DNA of 64,000 bases, from contig JAJDAT010000005.1 of assembly GCA_029261715.1 (NCBI GenBank), positions 256,487 through 320,486 on the forward strand, written 5' to 3'. A program made the translations under genes and the position numbers. Positions 1-9,400 of the stretch are shown here, piece after piece. This DNA comes from Nitrospinia bacterium (GTDB taxonomy: Bacteria; Nitrospinota; Nitrospinia; Nitrospinales; JAJDAT01). The notes beneath the pieces are model-generated. The model did not search any database and was not told where the DNA came from. It saw only the letters and a list, made by a program, of their open reading frames with translations. The number at the start of each line of letters is the position of its first letter. Position 1 is the first letter of the stretch.

Positions 1-96
1 AATTTTTGTCTTTGCCGATTGTTATGCAAAATCAGTAAAGTTGACGTCTTGGGTTTCCGATATTATAGATAGGGATAAATATAAAAGGACAAATCT

Positions 97-1452
97 ATGA
101 GTTATGTGGAAGACGCGAGTTCAACCCAGGTTTTAGAAGGTAGCTTCAAGATAGAAAAAACGCCGTTAGATGCCGTTCAAGACCTTTTTGAGCTTGATGA
201 CCTGACGGATGATGAAGCTCAAATGATTCGGGAATGGGAGAACCTATTGTTGGAGTTGACTCCAGTATTGAGAATTGACGAATGGAAACGCGCTCAAAGA
301 ATGATCCGTCTGCAATTATCCAAAAGAGAGAGTAGGGGAGAGAACTTAAACGCTTTTAAACAAACAAAAAGTCATATTGATCCCGCAGGCAAGCGAGTCT
401 CTGGAAGACTGCAAACTAAAATGCTTGAATATAAAACGCCTCATATTTGGTCGACCCTACAAATACCTCTCACCGAAAATTGTAATTTGCTTTGTAAGCA
501 TTGCCCCAGGACTCAAAAGTATTTAAGTAAAGATATTCCTTTTGAAGCTTTTCAGGAATATTTATCCAGATTTTCGGCGGATAGATTTAAAAAGGTATTG
601 CTAAGTGATTTTGGCGAGCCGTTTTTGAGAAAAGATATTTTAAGGATTTTGCGTTTTGTAAAAGAAAGAGGATTTCATAATGTAGAAGTCGTTACAACGG
701 GAAACCTGATGAACGAGAATATGCGCAAAACGATTTTAGAAGAAGGTTTATTGGGGAAACTTATGATCTCTATTGAATCGGCGTCAAAAGATCTTTATGA
801 AGATATCAGAGGATCAGATTTTGAGTCGATGAAGAGCTGCATAGGAGACTTTATTCAATACAGGAACCAAATTGGATCGAAGAAACCAGAAGTATTTTTT
901 AACGCAGTATGTATGAAAGACAACGCTCACGAGCTTCCAATGATAATGGACTTAGCGGCAGAGCTTGGAGTTGATCATGTGCTGTTTGTTCATTTGAATG
1001 GGATTGTTAGCGATTTCTCAAGCGAAGAAAGAAGCGGGTTCGAAGAAAAAATGCTTTTTTCAAAAAATCATTTAAACACGTGCGATCCAGAATACGTTAA
1101 AGAAATTTTTAGTAAAGTTCATGAGAAATCCATTAAATATGGAATAGGGTATTTACCTCCGGAAGATTATTTAGAAACGGCAAATCCATTTGGTATAGAC
1201 GAATTGGCTGAACCCTGGCCAGAAAGTTCTAAGTGTGACCGTCCTTACGAGTGGGTACAAGTTCAATCCGACGGCAATGTTTATCCGTGTTGCCAAATAG
1301 CGCAGCGCTATTCAGTAGGAAATGTTCAAGATAAAACGTTTGAAGATGTTTGGAAGAGTCCTGAGTTTGTTGAATTCCGAGAAGGATTAAAAAACGGAAA
1401 TCCCAACAGATGGTGTGAAGTCTGCAACATCTATAATGGCAAACGATTTTAA
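97..1452 (+). CDS. Radical SAM protein with SPASM-like C-terminal domain
   Basis: ORF; CNLLCKHCPR (CxxxCxxC) radical SAM motif; C-terminal Cys cluster GNVYPCCQIAQRYSVGNVQDKTFEDVWKS...WCEVCN typical of SPASM. Confidence 0.9.
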   Translation: MSYVEDASSTQVLEGSFKIEKTPLDAVQDLFELDDLTDDEAQMIREWENLLLELTPVLRIDEWKRAQRMIRLQLSKRESRGENLNAFKQTKSHIDPAGKRVSGRLQTKMLEYKTPHIWSTLQIPLTENCNLLCKHCPRTQKYLSKDIPFEAFQEYLSRFSADRFKKVLLSDFGEPFLRKDILRILRFVKERGFHNVEVVTTGNLMNENMRKTILEEGLLGKLMISIESASKDLYEDIRGSDFESMKSCIGDFIQYRNQIGSKKPEVFFNAVCMKDNAHELPMIMDLAAELGVDHVLFVHLNGIVSDFSSEERSGFEEKMLFSKNHLNTCDPEYVKEIFSKVHEKSIKYGIGYLPPEDYLETANPFGIDELAEPWPESSKCDRPYEWVQVQSDGNVYPCCQIAQRYSVGNVQDKTFEDVWKSPEFVEFREGLKNGNPNRWCEVCNIYNGKRF

Positions 1453-1513
1453 AAATATTACAGGTAGGTCAAGTATTTAGTCATTTCCATTATTAAATTT
1501 GTTTTTCATACTT

Positions 1514-2404
1514 TTAACCAAAATTCAAAAGTTCATGAGTCATAAGTAAATCCGCTACTGGATTGGCAATCGTTCGTGGAGACGACACTAAAAAAATTTC
1601 TTCATACACTCCTTCTAAATTCCCTAGGGCCGTCATCTTTTGTTCTTGGGCAAAAGATTGGCTGACAAAATCAGGCAAAGCGACGAGTCCCATTCCCCTG
1701 CTAGCCATTAATTTCTGAACGCTAGTATCTTGAGTTTCCATTACTACCTCAATATTAATTTGATTAGAACGGAAATAGTGATCTAAGTCGTGGCGACGTT
1801 TGCTGTGAAATGTGGGCAGTAAGAAGGGCTGGCCTTGAAGGGATTTTGGAAATCCTTTTTTAAGATGGAGAAAACCTTGCGTCCCAAAAACTGATAGCGG
1901 ATGTCGTCCTAATGATCGAATAGAGAAGCGACGCAAATCTCCTACGTCGGGTTGATAGTCGGCAACTACAAGGTCGACTCTATGTGAAAGCAACTCTCGA
2001 AACAAGAGATCCCCTGTGCCTTCTAGAACCGTTATGGTACATGGTCCCCATGTTAAGGCTGCATCGGTAAGGTGTCGGATTACTGTTTTCGGGATGCTGT
2101 CAAGAACTCCAATTTCCAAATGAACTTTTCGCAAAAAAGATCCCGCCTGCAACACTTCTTTAAGTTCGTCGCCTAAACCAAAAATCTGATTGGCAAACTC
2201 CAAAGTGACCTGGCCTGCCTGAGTTAGTATGAGTCTGCGGTTTTTTCGTTCAAATAAAAGATGCCCCAATTGCTCTTCCAATTGCTTGATTTGAATGCTG
2301 ATGGCAGGTTGGCCCAAGTTTAGCTTTCCTGATGCTTTGGCAATGCTACCTTCCTGAGCTACCACTTGGAAGTAATGTAAATGCTGATAATTCAACCAAA
2401 TCAT
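1514..2404 (-). CDS. LysR-family transcriptional regulator (NhaR-like)
   Basis: N-terminal HTH NYQHLHYFQVVAQEGSIAKASGKLNLGQPAISIQIKQLEEQLGHLLFER; LysR substrate domain length. Confidence 0.9.
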   Translation of the reverse strand: MIWLNYQHLHYFQVVAQEGSIAKASGKLNLGQPAISIQIKQLEEQLGHLLFERKNRRLILTQAGQVTLEFANQIFGLGDELKEVLQAGSFLRKVHLEIGVLDSIPKTVIRHLTDAALTWGPCTITVLEGTGDLLFRELLSHRVDLVVADYQPDVGDLRRFSIRSLGRHPLSVFGTQGFLHLKKGFPKSLQGQPFLLPTFHSKRRHDLDHYFRSNQINIEVVMETQDTSVQKLMASRGMGLVALPDFVSQSFAQEQKMTALGNLEGVYEEIFLVSSPRTIANPVADLLMTHELLNFG

Positions 2405-2413
2405 AAAAGCCTA

Positions 2414-2494
2414 ATAGTTTAATTTTTTTAAAGTATAGCATAAAAAGATTTAAGTAACTTTAATGAATTAAAAGGCTCTAAATATTCAAAGCTT
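2414..2494 (+). promoter_or_regulatory. Candidate regulatory element, copy 1 (ungapped similarity to 3098-3178)
   Basis: atagtttaa-N17-ataaaaagatttaag-N22-tctaaat; identical spacing of all blocks in copy 2; lies between the divergent LysR gene and the small-protein gene. Confidence 0.5.
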
Positions 2495-2547
2495 CTATCT
2501 GCTTGGTAGAAGTAAGAATACTTAATCTTAACCAGGGAGAAGTTGCA

Positions 2548-2898
2548 ATGTACAGACAAACGAAGGTCTTGATGGCAATGTTAGTATCGCTGTGTTTTCT
2601 GGTGACACCTATGTTGGCGTTTGCTGGAGGTTACCCTCAGGGCGATAATTCCGCTGCTAATGTCGGTGTTCCAAAAGGATGGGTACCAAAGGTTGAGGGG
2701 CAATCTGGCAGGAAACCTGGCGGGAATAAGTTTCCTCCGGGCGACAACTCTGCCGCTAATGTTGGTGTTCCAAAGGCCTGGGAACCTACCTCGGAGGCAG
2801 CCAGTTGGGGGTCGAGCGGTTCGCAAAGTAGCAGGCTACCAAAAGAAGGCAACGACCGCGCCAATGTGGGAGTTCCTAAAGTCTGGATGCCTAAGTAA
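2548..2898 (+). CDS. Small secreted protein with three GDNSAANVGVPKxWxP repeats
   Basis: ATG at 2548 preceded by agggaga; Sec signal peptide MYRQTKVLMAMLVSLCFLVTPMLAFAGG; three internal repeats. Track ORF starts at 2503. Confidence 0.75.
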   Translation: MYRQTKVLMAMLVSLCFLVTPMLAFAGGYPQGDNSAANVGVPKGWVPKVEGQSGRKPGGNKFPPGDNSAANVGVPKAWEPTSEAASWGSSGSQSSRLPKEGNDRANVGVPKVWMPK

Positions 2899-2916
2899 GG
2901 GTTGAATAATAAGGAA

Positions 2917-2955
2917 GAATTCTCCTGAGAATCATTCTTAGGAGAGTTCTTTCTT
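2917..2955 (+). terminator. Rho-independent terminator-like hairpin after the small-protein gene
   Basis: gaattctcctgagaat / attcttaggagagttc near-perfect inverted repeat followed by tttctt. Confidence 0.6.
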
Positions 2956-3097
2956 GGGATTAAATGTCTGGCGTCAAATTAAAATAGACCAAAGCGTGTG
3001 AACGACATCATCAAAAAATGGTTTCCAGCGAGTAAAAAACTAAGAGATTCTTTCTGAAGTACTTTTGTAAAAAGGAGAATTATAGGGGGGAGGAATT

Positions 3098-3178
3098 ATA
3101 GTTTAACTTTTTTAAGGGGTTTTATAAAAAGATTTAAGCAATTTAAATCATAAGAACGCTTCTAAATGCTTTAAACTT
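3098..3178 (+). promoter_or_regulatory. Candidate regulatory element, copy 2, upstream of the HlyD/TolC/ABC operon
   Basis: About 58/81 identical positions (hand count, ungapped) with 2414-2494, including the exact 15-mer ataaaaagatttaag. Confidence 0.5.
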
Positions 3179-3413
3179 ATTAGGATGAGACCTCTATTAC
3201 TAACTAAAAATACCAAAAATTCCGATAGTTTAATTAAATGATGTAAATTAACTTATAATTAATATAAAATAGATAGAATCACTAAAATTATAAAAAAATT
3301 TAAAGCTTGTTTGGGGTAGTTGTATGTACCGTTCCCTATCCTCAAAAATTGGTTCACATGAGGAACAAGTTTAAGAAATTATTCTTGCTGATTTCTTCTA
3401 TGCCAGAAAAATA

Positions 3414-4841
3414 ATGACCGAACAAAAATTGGAAAAAATTCCAGCTATTGACGAGTCTGACCAGAAATATAGTGGGTTTACCGAGGATTTATTGGCTAGT
3501 AACAAGCCGTTAAAATCTAAAAACTTAGTCAAAATTCCTCGACGTTTGTACACGTGGTCACGATTCGCTCTCATTTTCTTTTTATTTTTTGCGACTATTG
3601 TGAGTTTTGTGCCTTGGACGCAGACAGTAACGGTTCAAGGCAAGCTGTCGGCATATTTCCCGGCAGAACGATCGCAAGAGATTCATGCGCAGATTAATGG
3701 GAGCATACAACATTGGCATGTCAATGAAGGAGATATGGTTAAGAAAGGGGACTTGGTTCTTGAATTGGCAGATATTAGTCCTAAGTTCATGGCTCCCGAT
3801 CTTTTGCAACGATTGGATCAATCTCGTGAAGCGTTGGAGCAACAACGACAAGCAGCCTTGGAGCGCGCAAAAATCTTTGCGGACCGAATAGATGAAATGA
3901 GGGCCTTGGCCGAAGCGGCTACAGGTTCGGCCGAGGCCAGAGTATCCGAAGCTGACAATAAAGTGATAGGTACAGAGTTACAAGCGACTCCAGCCAAAGG
4001 AGCTGAGGAAACCGCCGCGTTAAATTTAGAACGATCGCGTTTGCTTGAAGCGCAGGGATTAATCTCAAGACGCGAATTGGAACTTGCTATTCAAGCGACA
4101 AAGGAAGCTGAGGCAGGTTTGAAAGCGAATGAAGCTAAGTTACGCGAAGTTCAAGAAGGGCGCCGCGCTTTAGCTTACAATCGTGAAAAAATCGACGCTG
4201 AGTTGGTGCAAAGTTTATTAAATACTAGATCAAAGCGAGCCTCGGCGCTTAGTGATGCCGCCAAAGCTTCGAAGGAATTAGCTGATTTAGAATTGACTCG
4301 ATCTATTGTGGTTCAGAGACGTGTTGCCAGCCGCGTTATCGCTCCTCTTGATGGAACGATAGTGCGTTTGACGCCAATTGGTCCTAGTGAAATCGTGCAT
4401 CCAGGAGATTTGTTGTTTACCATTGTGCCCAAGAGTCCAACGCCAGCGGTTGAAATGTGGGCGAATGACATTGACGCTCCTCTCCTGAGACAAGGCCGCC
4501 CAGTTCGGCTACTTTTTCAAGGAGTCCCTGCTATTCCTCTTCCGGCATGGCCGGAATTGATGGCTGGTACTTATGACGGTTTTATTCAAGTGGTGGATCA
4601 ATCCGCATCGGCAAATGGACAGTTTCGTTTATGGGTAGTACCCGATACTCAACGTCGAAAATGGCCGCCTCAGTTACATGTACGGCAGGGAACGCAGGTG
4701 ATGGGCTGGGTGATCTTAAATCGAGTTCCTTTGTGGTATGAGATGTGGCGCCGTTTTAATTTGTTCCCAGCAGACTATAAATCAGGCAGTAGAAGTTTGA
4801 TGGACGTCTTTTTGTCAAAAGCTGGACGACCGGGTAAGTAA
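3414..4841 (+). CDS. HlyD-family periplasmic adaptor / membrane fusion protein
   Basis: N-terminal TM segment, biotinyl-lipoyl-like halves (GSIQHWHVNEGDMVKKGDLVLEL; SRVIAPLDGTIVRL), long coiled coil. Confidence 0.85.
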   Translation: MTEQKLEKIPAIDESDQKYSGFTEDLLASNKPLKSKNLVKIPRRLYTWSRFALIFFLFFATIVSFVPWTQTVTVQGKLSAYFPAERSQEIHAQINGSIQHWHVNEGDMVKKGDLVLELADISPKFMAPDLLQRLDQSREALEQQRQAALERAKIFADRIDEMRALAEAATGSAEARVSEADNKVIGTELQATPAKGAEETAALNLERSRLLEAQGLISRRELELAIQATKEAEAGLKANEAKLREVQEGRRALAYNREKIDAELVQSLLNTRSKRASALSDAAKASKELADLELTRSIVVQRRVASRVIAPLDGTIVRLTPIGPSEIVHPGDLLFTIVPKSPTPAVEMWANDIDAPLLRQGRPVRLLFQGVPAIPLPAWPELMAGTYDGFIQVVDQSASANGQFRLWVVPDTQRRKWPPQLHVRQGTQVMGWVILNRVPLWYEMWRRFNLFPADYKSGSRSLMDVFLSKAGRPGK

Positions 4842-4907
4842 TGGAAGATTGCATCTTATTTAGAGATATCAATTTACGGATAAATAAGTCTTGCGAGAGG
4901 AGACATT

Positions 4908-6365
4908 ATGAGAGGTAAGCAAATTGCTGTTGTGGGGGCGTTGATTCTATTTACCGCCGCTCCTCTGTGGGCAAAAGAAATTTTGCAAATGTCTCTAAAT
5001 AAAACTCCGACTTCAATTCTGACCCTCCAGTCGGTGTTAAAACGGGTGGAAGAAGGACACCCGCTTCTACGAGGAAGCCAAACGGAAAAGATGGTGGCTA
5101 GCGGTAAACTGCTTAAGGCTTTGGGGCAATTTGAACCCACTTTTGTTAACGATTTTGAATTGGAACGGCTTGCAAAAGATGATCGAACTAAGAGCGTTGG
5201 ATTTAATGACACGTTTGTGGAGATGCTTCATCCATGGGGCATCAGAGGGTTTGCCGGTTTTCGAACTGGGATTGGCGATGTAAAACCAGCAGATTTAGGT
5301 ATTAATGATTCCAATCAGCCTTTGTTAGGTATCGCAATTCCCCTTCTTCGAGGATTAATGACAAATCGGGCTAGCGCCAAATTAAAGAAATCCTCGCTGG
5401 CGGAAAAACAAGCGAATCTGCAAATCCAGCAAGCGCGGCAAGATTTGTATCTTGGCGCCGCAAGACAATATTGGAATTGGGTGGCGGCATGGAAGCTTAT
5501 GGATTTACAAAAAAATGCGGTTGCTGTGGCGCAAGAACGTCTAGTCCAATTAACGAAACAAGTCGAAGCTGGCGCAAGAGCAAAGTTTGATATCGTCGAA
5601 GCAAACCAAGAAGTGCAACGGAGAAGAGATAAACTAATTAAGACGAGACGCAAGGTTGATGAAGAGCAATTTAAACTCGCGTTGTTCTTGTGGGAAAACG
5701 ACAACTTAATTGTTCCCGATAATTATAAGGCTCCCTTATTCCCATTAACGCAACTAGATAATTCATTAACTGCATTAGAGAGAGGTAAACGGCGCGCTGT
5801 CACACTCCGTCCGGAATTACATTTAGTGAGTTTGGAAGCTGAGTTTAATCATATCGATTTAGAGGTTGCAGAAAATAATTTACTTCCAGATCTGTCTGTA
5901 GAGGTTGAGCCCTCCAGGAAGCCAGACGAGTTTGTCTTGGGTCTGGGGTATCGATTTGGAGTTAAATTTAGTATGCCGTTTTTTCAGCGTGGAGCTCGCG
6001 GAGATCTTCTCAAGAAGAGGGGCAAAGCTCAACGGTTAAGGCTTCTTCAGCGGTATCGACTAAAACAAGTGACGATGGATGTGGCGAACGCTACTTCAGC
6101 CGTTATGCGCGCTGATGAGCGCATTAAAGTTTTGCAGAAGTCCCTTGAATTTGCGCAAAAATTAGAAAAGGGAGAACGCACTCGTTTGAAACTAGGCGCT
6201 ACGACTTTGCTCATTGTTAATCTTCGAGAGCGTAATGTTCTTAAAGCCGCCGAGGGGCTTATAACAGTTAAAGCCGATTATCAAAAAGCCCTTGCCTTAT
6301 ATAAATGGTCGACCGGGGAGTGGGTGAATGGATCATCTCCTATTGACGATCAGAGGAGGCAATAG
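4908..6365 (+). CDS. TolC-family outer membrane efflux protein
   Basis: Signal peptide, TolC-type helical repeats, operon position after HlyD. Confidence 0.8.
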   Translation: MRGKQIAVVGALILFTAAPLWAKEILQMSLNKTPTSILTLQSVLKRVEEGHPLLRGSQTEKMVASGKLLKALGQFEPTFVNDFELERLAKDDRTKSVGFNDTFVEMLHPWGIRGFAGFRTGIGDVKPADLGINDSNQPLLGIAIPLLRGLMTNRASAKLKKSSLAEKQANLQIQQARQDLYLGAARQYWNWVAAWKLMDLQKNAVAVAQERLVQLTKQVEAGARAKFDIVEANQEVQRRRDKLIKTRRKVDEEQFKLALFLWENDNLIVPDNYKAPLFPLTQLDNSLTALERGKRRAVTLRPELHLVSLEAEFNHIDLEVAENNLLPDLSVEVEPSRKPDEFVLGLGYRFGVKFSMPFFQRGARGDLLKKRGKAQRLRLLQRYRLKQVTMDVANATSAVMRADERIKVLQKSLEFAQKLEKGERTRLKLGATTLLIVNLRERNVLKAAEGLITVKADYQKALALYKWSTGEWVNGSSPIDDQRRQ

Positions 6366-6372
6366 CAAAATT

Positions 6373-8028
6373 ATGACTGTTCCTTCTCTAAGAGAAAACC
6401 TGGATCGCCTTGGTTCCTTTCTGAGTCAAGACCGCTCTATTATTTTACCGATTTTTACCTACGCTATTGTGGTTGGTTTGTTTTCTCTTATTATTCCTTT
6501 AACGGTCCAGGAATTAGTAAACACGTTTGCATTTGCTATATCTCCCGTAATGGTCGTTACGCTTGTTGGCATTATGGCTGGCATCCTATTGTTTGTGGGA
6601 ATATTCAAAATTTTGCAATTCTACGCGATGGACATTCTGGAAAGGCGAATCTTTGTTCGCATGGCTCTAAGGCTGGCCCAGGTGTTGCCGCAATTTAAAG
6701 AGAAAACATTTCGATCTGATTCTGTAAATCTTTTTCTTGAAACGGTGTTTCTCCAAAGGTCTCTTTCTAGTCTCTTTGTGGATCTTATAAATGTGTTGGT
6801 TGGCGGGTTTATTGGAATGACCTTGCTCGCTTTGTATCACCCATATTTTGTGTTCTTTGACGTCGCGTTAATTTTATCCGTGATTATTATCGGAATTTTA
6901 GGGAAAGGTGGTTTGGGAAGAACGATTCACATGTCTGAAACAAAATATGAAACGTTTCATTGGTTCCAAGAAGTTGCCGATAACCTTTTGCATTTCAAAG
7001 CCGCTAATTGTTCAAATCTTATTCTGCAAAAAGTCGATACATTAGCGGAGGATTATGTTCGAGCGCGTCAATCTCGGTTTAGCGTTTTGTTGCGCCAATA
7101 TATCGGTTCTATTTCGCTCCAAGTTTTTCTACACACGGGATTGTTAGGAACTGCCGGATGGTTATTAAGTCAAGATGAATTGACCTTGGGGCAACTAGTT
7201 GCGGCAGAAGTGATAATCGCCAGTTTGCTTCTTAACATTGATTCGGTAATGAAACGTTCGTACGTCGTGTTTTATTTTTTCACGGCTTTAGCTGAACTCG
7301 ATCATTTATTTTCTTTGCCTCAAGATAAAGCGGGCAATGAATCGGGTCTATCCGTTCCTCAGTCCGATGCCGCTGGGCTGCATCTTAAATGCAACCAATT
7401 GAATTGGGAGAGCGACACAGAGTCGCTTCCTAAAGAAATTTCTTTTGAAGCTTTTCCAGGAGAAAAATGGGCGTTGATATGTGGGACCGAATGGGCGCGT
7501 AAACACGTATCGTTATTATTAGCAGGTTTAGATCAACCTTCATCGGGGGCTGTGAAATATAATGAGGTTGATTTAAGAAACCTCTCTACGGATCAAATTG
7601 GTTCCCAGCGAAGCATTCTTTTTTCGCGAGATCTCACCTTATTTAAAGGATCGGTAGTTGAGAATATCAAGATGGGACGGCCAGGCATAGAATCCGAAGA
7701 TTTGTTATGGGCGTTATCTTTTTCGCAATTAGATAAAGAACTCGAAGCATTTCCCGATGGTTTAGAAACGATTGTCCATGAAGGCGGTAAAGAGTTCACT
7801 CTCAGCCAACGTTTAAGAATTTTGTTGGCAAGAGCGATAGTCACGCGCCCGTCTCTTTTGATTTTAGATGGAGCTATGCAGGAAGTTCCCGATGATATCC
7901 GAGAAACCCTTTTGCATCGCCTTAGTTCTAGCGATTGCCCTTGGACGTTGATCATTGTCACCACAGACCAACGTGCAAAAACTTTTGTTGATAAGCATTT
8001 ATCCCTTTCTGATCTCTCACAGGAATAA
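6373..8028 (+). CDS. ABC exporter-type protein (TMD+NBD) with degenerate nucleotide-binding domain
   Basis: ABC exporter TM region followed by NBD-like fold; Walker A, signature, Walker B Glu and H-loop all substituted. ATG at 6373 avoids overlap with TolC (track ORF starts at 6328). Confidence 0.8.
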   Translation: MTVPSLRENLDRLGSFLSQDRSIILPIFTYAIVVGLFSLIIPLTVQELVNTFAFAISPVMVVTLVGIMAGILLFVGIFKILQFYAMDILERRIFVRMALRLAQVLPQFKEKTFRSDSVNLFLETVFLQRSLSSLFVDLINVLVGGFIGMTLLALYHPYFVFFDVALILSVIIIGILGKGGLGRTIHMSETKYETFHWFQEVADNLLHFKAANCSNLILQKVDTLAEDYVRARQSRFSVLLRQYIGSISLQVFLHTGLLGTAGWLLSQDELTLGQLVAAEVIIASLLLNIDSVMKRSYVVFYFFTALAELDHLFSLPQDKAGNESGLSVPQSDAAGLHLKCNQLNWESDTESLPKEISFEAFPGEKWALICGTEWARKHVSLLLAGLDQPSSGAVKYNEVDLRNLSTDQIGSQRSILFSRDLTLFKGSVVENIKMGRPGIESEDLLWALSFSQLDKELEAFPDGLETIVHEGGKEFTLSQRLRILLARAIVTRPSLLILDGAMQEVPDDIRETLLHRLSSSDCPWTLIIVTTDQRAKTFVDKHLSLSDLSQE

Positions 8029-8060
8029 GAGTCGCTCTGAAGTTCTCGAAGCGTGTTTTT

Positions 8061-8272
8061 ACCGCAAAGATGCTAAGGACGCAAAGAAGGTCAAGAAACG
8101 AGTTTAGTGGCGCTACCGCTTTGCTTTCAAGTTTTAAATAGTGCATGAAAACTAAAAATCCGCTTTGTTCAAACTCATCCCTCTAGCTTAGCCTGCCCTG
8201 AACTTGTCGAAGGGTCGCCCCGATTTAAATAATTGTCATGCTGAGCTTGTCGAAGCGCGACCACCTTTTATA
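8061..8272 (+). repeat. Dispersed repeats: CGCAAAG-type element (8061-8090) and GTCATGCTGAGCTTGTCGAAGCGCGACCACC element (8237-8272)
   Basis: Both modules recur in inverted orientation at 32440-32515. Confidence 0.6.
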
Positions 8273-8446
8273 AATCCCACAATCTCTTTTTAAAAGGTGA
8301 GAATTGATATTTTGTATGCGAAAATAAATCTTCGTGAAGTTTATTGTTAGATTTAAAATTACTTGTGAGATGGTTTTATGGCCGATGAAAAACTAGTGGA
8401 GCTGTTAAAAGAGGGCCCAGAAAAATTTAACGAGAGTGGAGTGGTA

Positions 8447-8935
8447 ATGATGAATGGTATTTCTAAACTGACATTTCTTCTAGCTGTAGTTTTATTGATG
8501 TCTGGATGTGTCAATCGAGTTGGGGCAAACTGGCATGCGACCTCGAATATAAACAATATCAAATCATTTTACGTTATCAAGTTTGCCCCTGATGGCAGAG
8601 GTATTAATAAACTAATTGTCAATAGATTGAGAGTTATGGGGTTTGAAGCTACAACAGGTTTAAGTTCGGCAATACCGCCTACTGTGGATGTTGTGGTTGA
8701 TTACTCAGACAGGTGGAGATGGGATCTCACTATGTATATGCTTGAACTCACAATTAATCTCAGAAACCCAAAAACAAATGCTCTTTTAGGGGATGGAAAC
8801 TCTTATCATACGTCTTTGACTAGACAACCCCCAGAGAAAATGGTGGAGGAGGTTCTGGACAATGTTTTCTCAAGAGCTAAGGGAGGCGAGATTGTGCAAC
8901 TACCACCTTATATTCCTGAAGATTACGAAGAATAG
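8447..8935 (+). CDS. Hypothetical lipoprotein
   Basis: Lipobox LLMSGC after MMNGISKLTFLLAVV; track ORF starts at 8378 but the signal peptide supports 8447/8450. Confidence 0.65.
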   Translation: MMNGISKLTFLLAVVLLMSGCVNRVGANWHATSNINNIKSFYVIKFAPDGRGINKLIVNRLRVMGFEATTGLSSAIPPTVDVVVDYSDRWRWDLTMYMLELTINLRNPKTNALLGDGNSYHTSLTRQPPEKMVEEVLDNVFSRAKGGEIVQLPPYIPEDYEE

Positions 8936-9030
8936 AGATCTTGAATTCAAGAGTTGAGGGAAGCGAGATTGTACAACTGCAAGTCATATAATTAAGAAGA
9001 AAGAAGCGACAGGTTTTTATAATTTAAAAG

Positions 9031-9255
9031 TTACCAACCCTGTCCTTTGGCGCCGTAGTTTCTGCTCCCTGATTTGGCTTGGCTCAAATAGTCGCCTAAA
9101 CCACCGGTATCTAGTCCTTTAGGTTCGGGTTTATCCAACTTCTCTTCTATAGCTTTTACTATTAACTGATTCAACTCCTCAGGACCGCCTTTGGTTTTTT
9201 CAATTAAACTTTGGTAAAGAGAGTCGTCTATTTTTATCGTAATTTCGTGGGGCAT
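9031..9255 (-). CDS. Small hypothetical protein (possibly ribbon-helix-helix-like N-terminus)
   Basis: ORF MPHEITIKIDDSLYQSLIEKTKGGPEELNQLIVKAIEEKL; no competing strong ORF. Confidence 0.5.
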   Translation of the reverse strand: MPHEITIKIDDSLYQSLIEKTKGGPEELNQLIVKAIEEKLDKPEPKGLDTGGLGDYLSQAKSGSRNYGAKGQGW

Positions 9256-9400
9256 TTTAAAGCTCCAAAAAGGAATTATATTAAAGAGCGTTTTGATTAT
9301 TCTATTTTGTTTTTAGTTGATAGATAATCTCTAAGTCATCCTAGAGTCGTTCCAAAGGAACGGTGAAGGATCTAGGTAAATAAAGACTTCTGTACTTATA

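Noticed and set aside
2581-2864. Antisense/alternate-frame ORFs over the small repeat protein (2581-2826, 2621-2905, 2637-2864)
   Set aside because: Shadow ORFs caused by the repeat composition; the 2548-2898 frame has a signal peptide, RBS and conserved protein repeats.
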